Shown here: one piece after another, positions 9,528-19,917 of the stretch
How positions within the stretch are numbered: the first letter of the stretch is position 1
Layout: every line of letters starts with the position of its first letter
Assembly (NCBI GenBank): GCA_029246415.1
Contig: JAQWNF010000014.1
Span: forward strand, 1 to 64,000
Reading direction: 5' to 3'
Source of the DNA: Glaciecola sp.
GTDB lineage: Bacteria > Pseudomonadota > Gammaproteobacteria > Enterobacterales > Alteromonadaceae
Length of the DNA stretch: 64,000 nucleotides
Translations under genes and position numbers: made by a program
The notes under the pieces: generated by a model
What the model saw: only the letters and a program-made list of their open reading frames with translations
Databases searched by the model: none
Told to the model about the DNA's origin: nothing

Positions 9528-10516
9528 GTCAGACTAACATAGCGGTCTTATTAGGCGGCAACTCCGCAGAGCGAGAAGTCTCTTTAGCGTCAGGTGAAGC
9601 CGTTTATCAAGCGATTGTGGCCTTGGGTTTGCCGGTCATCAAATTTGATCCTAAATATCGTTCGTTAAGTGAGTTACATCAAGAACAGGTTACGCATGTG
9701 ATGATAATGTTACATGGTCGTGGTGGTGAAGATGGTACTGTTCAAGGCGCACTTGAATGGATGGGCATTCCATATACTGGTACTGGTGTCTTAGGCTCAG
9801 CAATTGCGATGGATAAATTGCATACCAAACACGTATGGCAAGCACTAGGATTACCAACTGCGAAGTACTTAGAAATTGATCAGCCCATAACAGATGCCGA
9901 AGCGCAAGGTGTAATGGCAACCATTGGCTCGACGTTGATGGTTAAGCCAAGTCATGAAGGCTCGAGTATTGGTATGGCAAAAACGACTACCAGTTCTGAA
10001 CTGGTTGCGGCGATTGCTGATGCATTAACCTTTGATGAACGCGTCTTAGTTGAACAGTTTATTCAAGGTGCGGAGTACACAGTTAGTATTCTAGCGGGTC
10101 AAGCCTTACCAAGTATCTCTATGGTAACGCCGAATACATTTTATGATTACGATGCAAAATATAAGGCTGATACCACTCAATATCATTGTCCGAGTGATTT
10201 AACCGAAGCTCAAGAGTTAGCCATAGGCGAGTTAAGTATTCAAGCATTTAATGCTGTTTCTTGTAAGGGCTGGGGGCGTGTTGATTTAATGCGTGACGGG
10301 CAAAGTGGAAAATTTGTTTTATTAGAAGTCAACACTGTGCCGGGAATGACACAAAAGAGCTTAGTACCCAAAGCGGCATTACAAGCTGGCTATTCGTTTA
10401 CTGAATTAGTGAAGTCTATTTTGGTTGATGCATTTGGTGACGTCATTGTGCAAAGTGTAAAATTAGATACATCCGATTCAGAAAAGTTAGTTGCTAAGCA
10501 AGAGCATAAATCATGA
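9524..10516 (+). CDS. ddlB: D-alanine--D-alanine ligase
   Basis: Ddl joins two D-alanines with ATP to provide the substrate of MurF. The 330-residue ATP-grasp protein shows VLLGGNSAEREVSL at the N-terminus, HGRGGEDGTVQG, KPSHEGSSIG in the ATP-binding region, and the metal-binding EVNTVPGMT near the C-terminus. It is slightly longer than E. coli DdlB (306) because of a C-terminal extension of about 20 residues. Overlaps of 4 bases with both murG and ftsQ indicate tight coupling. Confidence 0.97.
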   Translation: MSQTNIAVLLGGNSAEREVSLASGEAVYQAIVALGLPVIKFDPKYRSLSELHQEQVTHVMIMLHGRGGEDGTVQGALEWMGIPYTGTGVLGSAIAMDKLHTKHVWQALGLPTAKYLEIDQPITDAEAQGVMATIGSTLMVKPSHEGSSIGMAKTTTSSELVAAIADALTFDERVLVEQFIQGAEYTVSILAGQALPSISMVTPNTFYDYDAKYKADTTQYHCPSDLTEAQELAIGELSIQAFNAVSCKGWGRVDLMRDGQSGKFVLLEVNTVPGMTQKSLVPKAALQAGYSFTELVKSILVDAFGDVIVQSVKLDTSDSEKLVAKQEHKS

Positions 10517-11223
10517 CTGAAATTGAACATTTAAACCGTGAAAAAGTATGGGGCTTGAGTTTTTTAATCTGTGTGTGCATTGGATTGATTTGGGCTGCTG
10601 TTGGCTTAACTCAATGGATGCAGGACGAGCAGCAAGTACCTATTAGTCATATCGAAATCAGTGGTAAGTATCAATATATTAACGATCGTGATATCTCTCG
10701 TTTAATTGCCAACGATGTGCAAGGGAGCTTTTTTTCAGCGGATATTAATGAAATACACAAAGCGGTTTTGCAACACCCTTGGGTACATCAAGCATCAGTT
10801 CGCAAAAAATGGCCAAATACGATCCAAGTATATTTGGTGGAGCAGACACCTGTTGCTATTTGGAATGATGATTTGTTGTTAAATTCCGAAGGTGTGCCGT
10901 TTGCTGGAGATATCCAGAACGACAAATTACCGACACTGTTTGGACCTAATGGTGCCGAGAAAACAGCGCTATCAGGCTATAAAGCAATGCAAATGATTTT
11001 ATCAACGGGTACATTAACTGTTGATAATTTAGTTTTAAGCGAAAGATTTGCTTGGCAGGTACAATTAAACAATGGTATTAAGCTTAATTTGGGTCGCCAA
11101 GAGTTTATAAACCGATTACAACGATTTATTAATTTATATCCATTATTGCAACAAGACTCGCGTGCCGTTAATTATGTTGATTTGCGCTATGACACAGGTG
11201 CAGCAGTGGGTTGGAAGGTATAA
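10513..11223 (+). CDS. ftsQ: Cell division protein FtsQ
   Basis: FtsQ is the bitopic divisome protein that recruits FtsB and FtsL. The 236 residues have a short cytoplasmic N-terminus, one transmembrane helix (about 15-36), a periplasmic POTRA domain beginning VPISHIEISG, and a beta domain ending near YVDLRYDTGAAVGWK. It is somewhat shorter than in E. coli (276). It starts inside ddlB by 4 bases; a 39-base gap with AGGAATAA precedes ftsA. Confidence 0.94.
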   Translation: MTEIEHLNREKVWGLSFLICVCIGLIWAAVGLTQWMQDEQQVPISHIEISGKYQYINDRDISRLIANDVQGSFFSADINEIHKAVLQHPWVHQASVRKKWPNTIQVYLVEQTPVAIWNDDLLLNSEGVPFAGDIQNDKLPTLFGPNGAEKTALSGYKAMQMILSTGTLTVDNLVLSERFAWQVQLNNGIKLNLGRQEFINRLQRFINLYPLLQQDSRAVNYVDLRYDTGAAVGWKV

Positions 11224-11262
11224 CTGAATGACACTAACAGACCAAATTATAGGAATAAATCC

Positions 11263-12492
11263 ATGTCTAAAATAGACAATACCAATCTTGTCGTCGGATT
11301 AGATATTGGCACAAATAAAATTAAAGCCGTTGTCGGTGAAATGCTAGATAATGATTTTGTAAGTATTGTTGGAGTTGGCACTTATTCTGCAAAAGGAATG
11401 GACAAAGGTGGGGTCAATGATCTAAATCTTGTCGCCCAATCTATTCAACGTGCAATTAATGAAATGGAATTAATGGCAAATTGCAAAGCGACATCCGTTT
11501 TAATGGCTATAACGGGTCGACATGTGCAATGTCAGAATGAAACTGGGATGGTGGCAATTAACCATCCTGAAGTAGAACAAGAAGATATTGATAATGTCAT
11601 TCACACTGCACGTTCTGTTGCCATTCCCGCTGAACGCCGCATGTTGCATGTGTTGCCGCAAGAGTATTCTGTGGATGTACAAGAAGGCGTTAAAAACCCA
11701 ATTGGCATGTCTGGTGTACGTATGAATGCCAATATTCATATTATTACTTGTGCCGAAGATATGGCGAAAAATTTCATAAAGTGTACCGATCGTGCTGAGA
11801 TTACTGTCGATACCATGGTGTTCTCTGCACTAGCTGCAAGTTACTCTGTGTTAACTGATGATGAGCGCGAATTAGGTGTATGTGTGGTCGATATTGGTGC
11901 TGGAACGATTGATTTAGTGATTTATTCGAACGGGGCTATTCGTCATTCAGCAGTGATCCCTGTGGCCGGAAATCAAATTACTGGGGACATAGCCAAAATA
12001 TTTAGAACACCTGTAAACAATGCAGAGGCGCTAAAAGTAAGACATGCCTGTGCGTTGAAAGACATGGTGAGTATGGAAGACACTATCAATGTACCTAGCG
12101 TTGGTGGGCGTCCTGCGCGCACAATGTCGCGCCATACACTAGCGGAGGTCATTGAACCTCGCTATCAAGAATTGTTTGAATTGATCCACGAAGAAATTAA
12201 AGCAAGTGGTTTAGAAGAACAAATTGCTGCTGGGATTGTATTAACCGGTGGCACAGTAAAAATGGAAGGTGCAGTCGAATTCGCAGAAGAAATATTTCAA
12301 ATGCCAGTTCGAGTCGGCACCCCGAATAGAATAAAAGGGTTGAGTGACTATGTTAATGATCCAAGTTTCGCAGTAGCGGTTGGATTATTACAATATGGTC
12401 GCCAATCTATGGAAGAACAACAAATTTCGCCCAAAATACCTACTGAAAGCGTATTAAGTCGTATAAAAGCATGGTTTAAAGGCGAATTTTAA
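11263..12492 (+). CDS. ftsA: Cell division protein FtsA
   Basis: FtsA is an actin-like ATPase that anchors FtsZ to the membrane and recruits later division proteins. The 409 residues include the phosphate-1 loop GLDIGTNKIKAVVGE (about 12-26), the phosphate-2 segment VVDIGAGTIDL and the adenosine-binding GIVLTGGT. The C-terminal amphipathic membrane-targeting helix (SRIKAWFKGEF) is present. It precedes ftsZ by 42 bases, and that gap holds a TATAAT (12505-12510) that could serve a local ftsZ promoter, although no good -35 is seen. Confidence 0.97.
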   Translation: MSKIDNTNLVVGLDIGTNKIKAVVGEMLDNDFVSIVGVGTYSAKGMDKGGVNDLNLVAQSIQRAINEMELMANCKATSVLMAITGRHVQCQNETGMVAINHPEVEQEDIDNVIHTARSVAIPAERRMLHVLPQEYSVDVQEGVKNPIGMSGVRMNANIHIITCAEDMAKNFIKCTDRAEITVDTMVFSALAASYSVLTDDERELGVCVVDIGAGTIDLVIYSNGAIRHSAVIPVAGNQITGDIAKIFRTPVNNAEALKVRHACALKDMVSMEDTINVPSVGGRPARTMSRHTLAEVIEPRYQELFELIHEEIKASGLEEQIAAGIVLTGGTVKMEGAVEFAEEIFQMPVRVGTPNRIKGLSDYVNDPSFAVAVGLLQYGRQSMEEQQISPKIPTESVLSRIKAWFKGEF

Positions 12493-12534
12493 AATATTAA
12501 CCTGTATAATAACAAGCATAACCGGAGAACAAAT

Positions 12535-13689
12535 ATGTTTGAATTGATGGATGACGACAGTTCAGAAGCTGTAATTAAAGTAATTGGGGTTGGCGGTGGC
12601 GGCGGTAACGCTATCGAGCACATGGTTGCCAATAAAATCGAAGGTGTTGAGTTTATCACAGTCAACACTGACGCTCAGGTATTGAAGAAATCACAGGCCG
12701 ATACTGTGTTACAAATTGGTAATACTGTTACCAAAGGATTAGGCGCAGGCGCTGATCCAAATGTTGGTCGTGAAGCGGCACACGAAGATCGCGAAACGAT
12801 TCGTCAAAGTATTGACGGTGCTGATATGGTCTTTATTACTGCTGGTATGGGTGGTGGTACTGGTACCGGTGCTGCACCTGAAGTTGCTAAGATTGCCCGT
12901 GAAATGGGTGTGCTGAGTGTTGCAGTCGTGACTCGACCATTTGGTTTTGAAGGCAAAAAACGTCTTTCTTATGCCAGCCAAGGTATTGAAGAGCTAGCAA
13001 AACACGTGGATTCTTTGATTACTATCCCGAATGACAAATTATTAAAAGTATTAGGTAAAGGCACGCCCTTACTTAAAGCATTTGAAGCGGCTAACGATGT
13101 TTTATTAGGTTCGGTTCGTGGTATTGCAGAACTGATTACTAATCCAGGTTTGATTAACGTGGATTTCGCGGATGTAAAAACCGTAATGTCAGAAATGGGT
13201 ACCGCAATGATGGGTACTGGCGTTGGTAAAGGCGAAGATCGCGCTGAAGAAGCAGCCGAGCAAGCCATAGCTTGTCCATTACTTGAAGACATTGATTTGT
13301 CTGGCGCACGTGGTATTTTAGTTAACATTACTGCCGGTCCTGATTTTGCGATTGATGAATATGAAACCGTCGGTAATGCTGTACGTGCCTTTGCATCTGA
13401 AAATGCAACTGTGGTAGTGGGTACGGTTATCGATATGAATATGGAAGATGAAATTCGTGTAACGGTTGTTGCTACGGGTATTGGTACAGATAAGCCAGAT
13501 ATTTCTTTAGTTAAAACTGACGCACCTCGTGTAACGTCTGCAGTTAGTTCATCAAGTGCTAGCAATACAAGTAGTGCAGGAAGTAGTGGCTCTCAAGCTG
13601 CTATGACGGCTACAAAGCATTTAGAAGATGATATGGCAGACTTGGAATACATTGATATTCCAACGTTTTTACGTAAACAAGCAGACTAA
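12535..13689 (+). CDS. ftsZ: Cell division protein FtsZ
   Basis: FtsZ is the tubulin-like GTPase that forms the Z ring. The 384 residues match the usual length. The GTP-binding signature [14 protein letters not shown] is near residue 105 and the N-terminal GVGGGGGNA loop near 19. After the T7-loop region ([11 protein letters not shown]) comes a Ser/Ala-rich linker and the conserved C-terminal peptide [11 protein letters not shown], which binds FtsA, ZipA and ZapD. A GGAG ribosome site sits 8 bases before the ATG. ZapD, one of its partners, is encoded at 19918-20670. Confidence 0.98.
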   Translation: MFELMDDDSSEAVIKVIGVGGGGGNAIEHMVANKIEGVEFITVNTDAQVLKKSQADTVLQIGNTVTKGLGAGADPNVGREAAHEDRETIRQSIDGADMVFITAGMGGGTGTGAAPEVAKIAREMGVLSVAVVTRPFGFEGKKRLSYASQGIEELAKHVDSLITIPNDKLLKVLGKGTPLLKAFEAANDVLLGSVRGIAELITNPGLINVDFADVKTVMSEMGTAMMGTGVGKGEDRAEEAAEQAIACPLLEDIDLSGARGILVNITAGPDFAIDEYETVGNAVRAFASENATVVVGTVIDMNMEDEIRVTVVATGIGTDKPDISLVKTDAPRVTSAVSSSSASNTSSAGSSGSQAAMTATKHLEDDMADLEYIDIPTFLRKQAD

Positions 13690-13704
13690 CGATTGAGACA
13701 AAAC

Positions 13705-13733
13705 TTGACGACTAACTGGTATGACCATATAAT
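13705..13733 (+). promoter_or_regulatory. Strong sigma-70 promoter for lpxC
   Basis: TTGACG (13705-13710) and a perfect TATAAT (13728-13733) have exactly 17 bases between them. Transcription would begin near 13740, about 20 bases before the lpxC ATG. This lets lpxC be expressed independently of ftsZ and excludes the upstream in-frame ATG at 13734 as a start for this transcript. Confidence 0.8.
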
Positions 13734-13760
13734 ATGTCACCAGTTTTCCAAGGCACAACG

Positions 13761-14678
13761 ATGATTAGACAACGTACCATAAAACATTCAGTACAAGAGA
13801 CCGGCATTGGCTTGCACAAAGGCGAAAAAGTCACAATGACACTTCGCCCTGCACCTGCTAATACGGGTATTGTATTTCGACGTGTGGACTTAATCCCGCA
13901 TGTTGATATTCCTTCACGCGCTAATGCTGTGAAAGATACTGTTTTGTGTACGTGTATCAGTAATGATAACGGCGTTACTGTGCATACTGTCGAACACCTA
14001 GCGTCAGCATTGGCTGGATTAGGTATTGACAATATCATTGTCGAAGTTAATTCACATGAATTGCCGATAATGGACGGCAGCGCTAGTCCATTTGTGTTTT
14101 TGTTACAATCAGCGGGCATCGAAGAACTCAATGCGCCAAAGCAATTTTTAAAACTCATCAAGACAGTCCGGGTCGAAGATGGCGATAAGTGGGCAGAGTT
14201 AAGCCCGTTTAACGGTTTTAAAGTAGATTTTGCAATTGATTTTGACCACCCTGTGATTAGTCAAACTCGACAGCGAATGGAATTGGATTTTAGTTCTGAT
14301 TCGTATATTGATCATGTTTCTCGTGCTCGTACCTTTGGTTTTATGCGTGATTTAGAAACAATGAATTCAATGGATCTCGCGTTAGGAGGCAGCATGAACA
14401 ATGCTGTTGCACTCGACGAGTATCGTGTACTAAACCCTGAAGGGTTACGCTACGACGATGAATTCCTAAAACATAAAGTACTTGATGCTGTCGGTGATTT
14501 ATATCTTGGCGGTCACAGTATTATAGGTTTGCTCAAAGCATATAAAACAGGTCATGGTCTTAACAACAAGCTACTGAATGCAGTGTTAGAGCAAACCGAT
14601 GCTTGGGAATATGTAACATACGATGATGAGCGTAGTGCTCCGATTCAATACATAAGTCCGGTAATGGCACTGACCTAA
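13761..14678 (+). CDS. lpxC: UDP-3-O-acyl-N-acetylglucosamine deacetylase LpxC
   Basis: LpxC is the zinc deacetylase of the first committed step of lipid A synthesis. With the start at 13761 the product is 305 residues, the same as E. coli, and opens [12 protein letters not shown]. Zinc ligands are visible as the His in [12 protein letters not shown] (about residue 79) and the His and Asp in [11 protein letters not shown] (about 238-242); the catalytic His is in GGHSIIG. AAGG lies 7 bases before the ATG. The longer reading from 13734 starts right after the -10 box and is rejected. A terminator follows. Confidence 0.97.
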   Translation: MIRQRTIKHSVQETGIGLHKGEKVTMTLRPAPANTGIVFRRVDLIPHVDIPSRANAVKDTVLCTCISNDNGVTVHTVEHLASALAGLGIDNIIVEVNSHELPIMDGSASPFVFLLQSAGIEELNAPKQFLKLIKTVRVEDGDKWAELSPFNGFKVDFAIDFDHPVISQTRQRMELDFSSDSYIDHVSRARTFGFMRDLETMNSMDLALGGSMNNAVALDEYRVLNPEGLRYDDEFLKHKVLDAVGDLYLGGHSIIGLLKAYKTGHGLNNKLLNAVLEQTDAWEYVTYDDERSAPIQYISPVMALT

Positions 14679-14695
14679 GTCTATATATGATTGGA

Positions 14696-14730
14696 AGCCC
14701 TTTACGATATTGTTCGAAAAGGGCTTTTTT
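14696..14730 (+). terminator. Intrinsic terminator at the end of the dcw cluster
   Basis: AGCCCTTT pairs with AAAGGGCT across a loop of about 13 bases and is followed by a run of T residues, 18 bases after the lpxC stop. Confidence 0.85.
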
Positions 14731-14783
14731 GTTTTTTAATGGTGTAATTTAGTTTATTATCATACACCTTCAATTTTTGTGGA

Positions 14784-15683
14784 ATGTCCCAGGCTAGGAT
14801 GAAATTAACATTTACTTTAACCCATCAATCTAAGCGTGTAGAACGCACGATAGATGTGCGAAAATGGTTAAGTATGTTAGTGCTAACTACGGTTTTAGTC
14901 TTGATTTCTAGTCGTTCAACACACTCTGTTGACGAAAATATACAGCGTGTTCAATTAGTAAAACAAGGCTTGTTAGCACAGCAAGAAATCGTCTTTGCTC
15001 TACAGCAAGATAGCAATCTTGAAGTCCAATCATTGGTAAATCAGTTAGCAAAACTAGAACATAAATTACAGTTGTTGAGTATCCAACAAGCTCATCTAGC
15101 CAACAATACGAATCAAAAGCTTAATTTTTCTGAAAGAGACCCTGAGGCAAGTGAAGTACTTGCCATACCACCTGAAAAGTTAACCATAGAAACTAAATTA
15201 AGCGATTTAAACGAAAAACTCGCTCTGCAGATAAACCAGCTTGACGCCCTTGAAAAAATCCTCAACCACACCCATATAGATAAAGAGCAACGTGTTGCGG
15301 GAAGGCCAATTAATAAAGGTTGGTTGTCATCGTATTATGGCATGCGTGATGACCCGTTTACACATGCTCCGACAATGCATAAAGGTATTGATTTTGCTGG
15401 CAAAGAAGGTGATGAAGTTATCGCGACTGCGGCTGGTATTGTCACCTGGTCTGGTGAGCGTTATGGCTACGGTAATTTAATCGAAATTGACCATGGCAAT
15501 GGCTTAGTAACACGCTACGGGCACAATAAAGAACTAACAGCAAGTGTGGGTGAGGTCGTCATAAAAGGCCAAAAAATTGCACTAATCGGGAATACGGGAC
15601 GCTCAACTGGCGCTCATGTTCATTATGAAATTATCAAGAACGGTACACAGATAGACCCGTTGCCATATGTCTATCGTCAATAA
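14784..15683 (+). CDS. M23 family metallopeptidase with an N-terminal anchor
   Basis: This is a predicted periplasmic peptidoglycan endopeptidase, or a LytM-type amidase activator. The 299 residues have a basic N-terminus, one transmembrane helix (about 27-43), a predicted coiled coil (about 50-150) and a C-terminal Peptidase_M23 domain (about 190-295). The zinc motifs are intact: H-x3-D in MHKGIDFAG, a His in TRYGHN, and HVH in GAHVHYE, so it is probably catalytic. A second ATG at 14799, 5 bases after AGG, is an alternative start. It lies between lpxC and secA, a frequent position for M23 genes in this group. Confidence 0.88.
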   Translation: MSQARMKLTFTLTHQSKRVERTIDVRKWLSMLVLTTVLVLISSRSTHSVDENIQRVQLVKQGLLAQQEIVFALQQDSNLEVQSLVNQLAKLEHKLQLLSIQQAHLANNTNQKLNFSERDPEASEVLAIPPEKLTIETKLSDLNEKLALQINQLDALEKILNHTHIDKEQRVAGRPINKGWLSSYYGMRDDPFTHAPTMHKGIDFAGKEGDEVIATAAGIVTWSGERYGYGNLIEIDHGNGLVTRYGHNKELTASVGEVVIKGQKIALIGNTGRSTGAHVHYEIIKNGTQIDPLPYVYRQ

Positions 15684-15703
15684 TCAACGGAATTAACTAA
15701 CCC

Positions 15704-18382
15704 ATGTTCACATCAATTGCACGCAAAGTATTCGGTAGTCGCAACGATCGCCTTCTAAAAAAAATTAATAAAGCGAATCAGCAAATTAATGCGTTTGAAG
15801 AATCACTCCAAGCATTATCGGATTCTGAGTTACAAGCTAAAACAGCTGAATTTAAAGCCAAAATTAATGATGGGGCGACGCTTGACTCATTGTTACAAGA
15901 AGCCTTTGCAGTAGTGCGTGAAGCGAGTGTCCGTGTCTACGGTATGCGTCCATTTGATGTGCAATTAACCGGTGCAACCGTTTTACACCAAGGTAAGATC
16001 GCAGAGATGCGCACAGGTGAAGGTAAAACATTAACCTCAACCTTAGCGACCTACTTAAATGCAATTACTGGACGTGGCGTACACGTCATTACGGTCAATG
16101 ATTATCTTGCAAAACGAGATGCTGATTGGAGTAGAGATTTATTTTCATTCTTAGGCCTAAGCGTAGGCTGTAACATTCCTGGATTAGGACATGAAGAAAA
16201 GCGTGCAGCTTATGCTTGCGATATTACCTATGGTACTAACAATGAGTTTGGCTTTGATTATCTGCGCGATAACATGGCATTCAGCCCAAATGATCGCGTA
16301 CAGCGCGAATTACATTATGCGGTGATTGATGAAGTCGATTCGATCCTGATTGATGAAGCGCGAACGCCATTGATCATTTCAGGTGCAGCTGAAGATAGCT
16401 CTGCAATGTACAAGCAAATCAACCTTTTAGTTCCTAAGTTACAACAACAAGAAAAAGAAGATGAAGAAGGTGTTGAAGGCGATGGCCATTTCACAATCGA
16501 CGAAAAAGGTAAGCAAGTCTATCTAACCGAGAAAGGTCAAATTTACGTTGAAGAGTTATTGCTTGAAGCTGGTGTGTTAGGCGCTGACCAATCTTTATTC
16601 TCCTCTGCAAATATCGCTTTATTACAACATGTTAATTCAGCATTAAAAGCACATAAATTATTTACCAAAGACGTAGATTATATTATTAAAGACGATGAGA
16701 TCGTTATCGTCGATGAGCATACTGGCCGAACAATGGAAGGGCGTCGTTGGTCTGAAGGTTTACACCAAGCAGTAGAAGCAAAAGAAGGTGTGAATATTCA
16801 AAATGAAAACCAAACAATGGCTTCTATTACCTTCCAAAACTATTTCCGTTTGTATGACAAGCTCGGTGGGATGACAGGTACAGCCGATACTGAAGCATTC
16901 GAATTTCAACACATCTATGGTCTTGAAACGGTGGTTGTTCCTACCAACCGTGGCATGGTCAGAAAAGATATGCCTGATCTTATTTATATGACAGTCGAAG
17001 AAAAATATGACGCGATTGTCGAAGATATTTTATCTTGCGTAAAACGCGGTCAGCCTGTTTTAGTCGGTACCGTGTCGATTGAAAATTCAGAGTTGCTTTC
17101 AGGCGTTTTGAAAAAACAAAAAATCAAACACAAAGTATTGAATGCAAAATTCCATGAACAAGAAGCCGACATTGTTGCTCAAGCTGGTATGCCAGGTGCG
17201 GTCACGATTGCAACAAACATGGCTGGTCGAGGAACAGATATTGTACTAGGTGGTAATTTACAAGTTGAATTAACCGATGTGACTGATGAAGCACAACGAG
17301 AAAAAATCACTGCAGCTTGGAAAGAACGTCACGAGGCAGTCTTACAATCCGGCGGCCTACATATTATTGGCACCGAACGCCACGAATCACGTCGTATAGA
17401 TAACCAGTTACGCGGTCGTTCAGGTCGTCAAGGTGATGCTGGTTCTTCACGTTTTTACCTATCGTTAGATGATGCGCTTATGCGTATATTTGCCTCAGAA
17501 AAAATGGGCAATATGATGAAGCGGTTAGGTATGGAAAAGGGCGAAGCTATCGAACATCCTTGGGTTACTCGTGCGATTGAAAATGCACAGCGCAAGGTAG
17601 AAGGACGCAACTTTGATATTCGTAAGCAACTTCTAGAATATGATGATGTGGCGAATGACCAACGTAAAGTGATTTATGAACAGCGTAATGAACTGCTAGA
17701 CGAAGGCGACATTGGCGAGACAATCGCTGCTATCCGTTCTGACGTTATTGATGATGTCGTTAGTCAGTATATCCCACCACAATCTCTTGAAGAAATGTGG
17801 GATGTCGCGAACCTTGAAGATCGTTTAAAAGGTGATTTCCACGTTGAGTTGCCAATACAACAATGGCTTGACGAAGACGACAAGTTGTTTGAAGAAAAAT
17901 TACGCGACAAAATCCACGCTGCGGTAAATGATGCATACCAAGCTAAAGTCGATGTAGTTGGTGAAGATGTGATCCGCCAATTTGAAAAAGCCGTGATGTT
18001 ACAATCGTTGGATAACCATTGGAAAGAGCATCTTGCTGCGATGGATTATTTACGTCAAGGGATCCATTTGCGTGGTTATGCACAAAAAAATCCGAAACAA
18101 GAATACAAGCGTGAATCATTTGAATTGTTTTCTGATATGCTTGAGAATCTAAAAATTGAAGTGATTAGTTTATTAAGTAAGGTCCAAGTTAAAGCTGAAT
18201 CAGACGTTGAAGAAGTTGAACGTCAGCGACAAGAGGCTGCATCTCAGCCGACGGTTACCAATCATGAAGAGCCGCAAAACTCAGTTCAGATTGGCCATCG
18301 TCAAGGCCCTAAAGTGGGTCGTAATGATGCTTGTCCTTGTGGTTCTGGTAAAAAATACAAACAGTGTCACGGTAAACTGTAG
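15704..18382 (+). CDS. secA: Protein translocase ATPase SecA
   Basis: SecA is the motor that drives preproteins through SecYEG. The 892 residues contain the Walker A segment MRTGEGKTL (about 102-110), the Walker B/DEAD-like [15 protein letters not shown], the helicase motif [10 protein letters not shown] and the C-terminal zinc motif [13 protein letters not shown], which binds SecB and phospholipid. It follows the M23 gene by 20 bases. No secM-like arrest peptide gene is seen upstream; the M23 gene occupies that position. secD, secF and yajC of the same pathway are at the far end of the window. Confidence 0.98.
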   Translation: MFTSIARKVFGSRNDRLLKKINKANQQINAFEESLQALSDSELQAKTAEFKAKINDGATLDSLLQEAFAVVREASVRVYGMRPFDVQLTGATVLHQGKIAEMRTGEGKTLTSTLATYLNAITGRGVHVITVNDYLAKRDADWSRDLFSFLGLSVGCNIPGLGHEEKRAAYACDITYGTNNEFGFDYLRDNMAFSPNDRVQRELHYAVIDEVDSILIDEARTPLIISGAAEDSSAMYKQINLLVPKLQQQEKEDEEGVEGDGHFTIDEKGKQVYLTEKGQIYVEELLLEAGVLGADQSLFSSANIALLQHVNSALKAHKLFTKDVDYIIKDDEIVIVDEHTGRTMEGRRWSEGLHQAVEAKEGVNIQNENQTMASITFQNYFRLYDKLGGMTGTADTEAFEFQHIYGLETVVVPTNRGMVRKDMPDLIYMTVEEKYDAIVEDILSCVKRGQPVLVGTVSIENSELLSGVLKKQKIKHKVLNAKFHEQEADIVAQAGMPGAVTIATNMAGRGTDIVLGGNLQVELTDVTDEAQREKITAAWKERHEAVLQSGGLHIIGTERHESRRIDNQLRGRSGRQGDAGSSRFYLSLDDALMRIFASEKMGNMMKRLGMEKGEAIEHPWVTRAIENAQRKVEGRNFDIRKQLLEYDDVANDQRKVIYEQRNELLDEGDIGETIAAIRSDVIDDVVSQYIPPQSLEEMWDVANLEDRLKGDFHVELPIQQWLDEDDKLFEEKLRDKIHAAVNDAYQAKVDVVGEDVIRQFEKAVMLQSLDNHWKEHLAAMDYLRQGIHLRGYAQKNPKQEYKRESFELFSDMLENLKIEVISLLSKVQVKAESDVEEVERQRQEAASQPTVTNHEEPQNSVQIGHRQGPKVGRNDACPCGSGKKYKQCHGKL

Positions 18383-18390
18383 TTAATACT

Positions 18391-18813
18391 ATGCCGGTTA
18401 AACACATTCATGTTGCGGTTGGTGTGATTCTTGACTCAACGGTTAAGTCACTCCAGCCGATGCAAGTCTACCTGACTCGCCGAGCTGCTGATGTCCATCA
18501 AGGTGGTAAATGGGAGTTTCCTGGCGGCAAGGTAGAATGTGGTGAAACAACCTTTTTAGCCTTACAGCGTGAGTTACACGAAGAAATAGGTATAGTCGTG
18601 AACAGCAGTGAACACCTTATGGACATTCGCCATGATTATGGTGACAAACAAGTATGGTTAGATATTCATGTAGTAAGTGATTTTTCTGGCGAGCCTTATG
18701 GTAAAGAAGGCCAGTTAGGTCAGTGGTTTGCTTTGAGTCAACTTGCACAGCTAGACTTTCCAGAAGCTAACCAACCTATTTTAGATCAACTGTTAAACCA
18801 ATTTACCATTTAA
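18391..18813 (+). CDS. mutT: 8-oxo-dGTP diphosphatase MutT
   Basis: MutT hydrolyses 8-oxo-dGTP and so prevents A-to-C transversions. The 140-residue protein has a complete Nudix box: GGKVECGETTFLALQREL continuing into HEEIG (about residues 49-71), with the catalytic glutamates present. It sits 8 bases after secA, as in many gammaproteobacteria, and its last 11 bases overlap the 3' end of the convergent gene. Confidence 0.93.
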   Translation: MPVKHIHVAVGVILDSTVKSLQPMQVYLTRRAADVHQGGKWEFPGGKVECGETTFLALQRELHEEIGIVVNSSEHLMDIRHDYGDKQVWLDIHVVSDFSGEPYGKEGQLGQWFALSQLAQLDFPEANQPILDQLLNQFTI

Positions 18814-19678
18814 ATTTAAGCGCACTGGCAAAGGCAACTTTGCTCGCTTTATACGCCGCTTCATTGATAAAGTGTGGATAGATAGCTTGGTCGCCTGTGT
18901 GAAACACTTCAGTACCATCAAACATTCTAAAGATGGGAGCGCCGACCTCAACTTTGTCATAGTCACGATCTAATAAGCTTTCATGGACTAAGCCTGCCAC
19001 TTGATTGTCTTCATCGAGTGGAAACTTAACGACATCAAGTAAACGAAATGCTGTAAATTCAGGCTGTTGTGGTTGCGTATTTTGGTTATATAGATCGCAA
19101 TACGCCAAGATGTGTTCAAGCATCTCTGTGCATTGTAAAAACACATCCATGCGCGATACACCTTGAGGTTGCGCACCTAACTCAAGCATGATCCCGCGCT
19201 GTCCAATTGTGCATAAATAGGGGTGTTCTAGATAAGAAATCTCATCTTCTAACAAAATATTTGCACTTGGCATATGGGCCTTAAGATAACCACCCATATT
19301 GCGATAGAAAGGGGAATCCTCGAGCAGGATGAGCGTGGCCCCCATGGCTGCAGTGGTATTGTGGATATCAATGACTAAGTCGGTCTTGGAGTGTTGCTTT
19401 GGACCTAATTGTTGATTAAGCATCTTGGCAATATTCGATTCACCAAACGAGGTATCCGTACTTGCTAAATTATCGATAGTGAATTGTCGGTTTAAATCAA
19501 CGTCGACAAAGCGGATGTTGCGCGCAACTGCAGGTTGGTTTGCTATGACGTAAGTAAAATCAAAGGTGTCGGCAAATTGGGTTACGTGAGACTTTTCGAG
19601 TGACTGTATAAGATGAATGCCGGTAAGTTCATTACCATGCGTGCCACCAACAATTGCGATGGATTTGATTGAGGACAT
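18803..19678 (-). CDS. Aspartoacylase / succinylglutamate desuccinylase family protein
   Basis: This is a predicted zinc carboxypeptidase-like deacylase of the AstE/AspA family, which removes acyl groups from N-acylated aspartate or glutamate. The 291 residues show the first zinc motif GGTHGNE (His and Glu, about 11-17), the substrate-binding Asn-Arg region VDVDLNRQF, and the third ligand in DIHNTT. The length and GGTHGNELTG start favour aspartoacylase over AstE. In E. coli the neighbouring mutT and yacG have no such gene between them, so it is a lineage addition. It follows yacG by 11 bases and is probably co-transcribed with it. Confidence 0.82.
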   Translation of the reverse strand: MSSIKSIAIVGGTHGNELTGIHLIQSLEKSHVTQFADTFDFTYVIANQPAVARNIRFVDVDLNRQFTIDNLASTDTSFGESNIAKMLNQQLGPKQHSKTDLVIDIHNTTAAMGATLILLEDSPFYRNMGGYLKAHMPSANILLEDEISYLEHPYLCTIGQRGIMLELGAQPQGVSRMDVFLQCTEMLEHILAYCDLYNQNTQPQQPEFTAFRLLDVVKFPLDEDNQVAGLVHESLLDRDYDKVEVGAPIFRMFDGTEVFHTGDQAIYPHFINEAAYKASKVAFASALKFKW

Positions 19679-19689
19679 AAGTGTATCGC

Positions 19690-19917
19690 TTATTTAAAAA
19701 ATGATTCAGATTGCTGTGCCAGAAGCGCTTCTATATCTTCGATGTCGGGTAATTCTGAAGGTTGGGCATCGTTATTGGCACCACACGGGATGGCTTTTTC
19801 TTCATCAGCCCATTCCCCTAAATCAATCAGTTGGCATTGTTTAGAGCAGAAGGGACGAAACTTCGAGTCTGTACTCCAGACTACGGTAGCTTTACAATTT
19901 GGGCATGCAACTTCCAT
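19690..19917 (-). CDS. yacG: DNA gyrase inhibitor YacG (zinc-finger protein)
   Basis: YacG is a small zinc protein that binds GyrB and blocks gyrase. The 75 residues carry CPNC at about residues 5-8 and a second Cys pair in [14 protein letters not shown], the four-cysteine zinc site and signature of the family. The tail is acidic. Its ATG directly abuts the zapD stop codon, so translation is probably coupled. Confidence 0.93.
   Translation of the reverse strand: MEVACPNCKATVVWSTDSKFRPFCSKQCQLIDLGEWADEEKAIPCGANNDAQPSELPDIEDIEALLAQQSESFFK

Noticed and set aside
12969-13565. 198-codon minus-strand open frame
   Set aside because: It lies entirely inside ftsZ in antisense; the composition is that of a shadow frame and no family is recognised.
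13734-13760. Earlier in-frame start for lpxC
   Set aside because: It begins directly after the TATAAT of the lpxC promoter and so would not be on that transcript; the start at 13761 gives the usual 305 residues.
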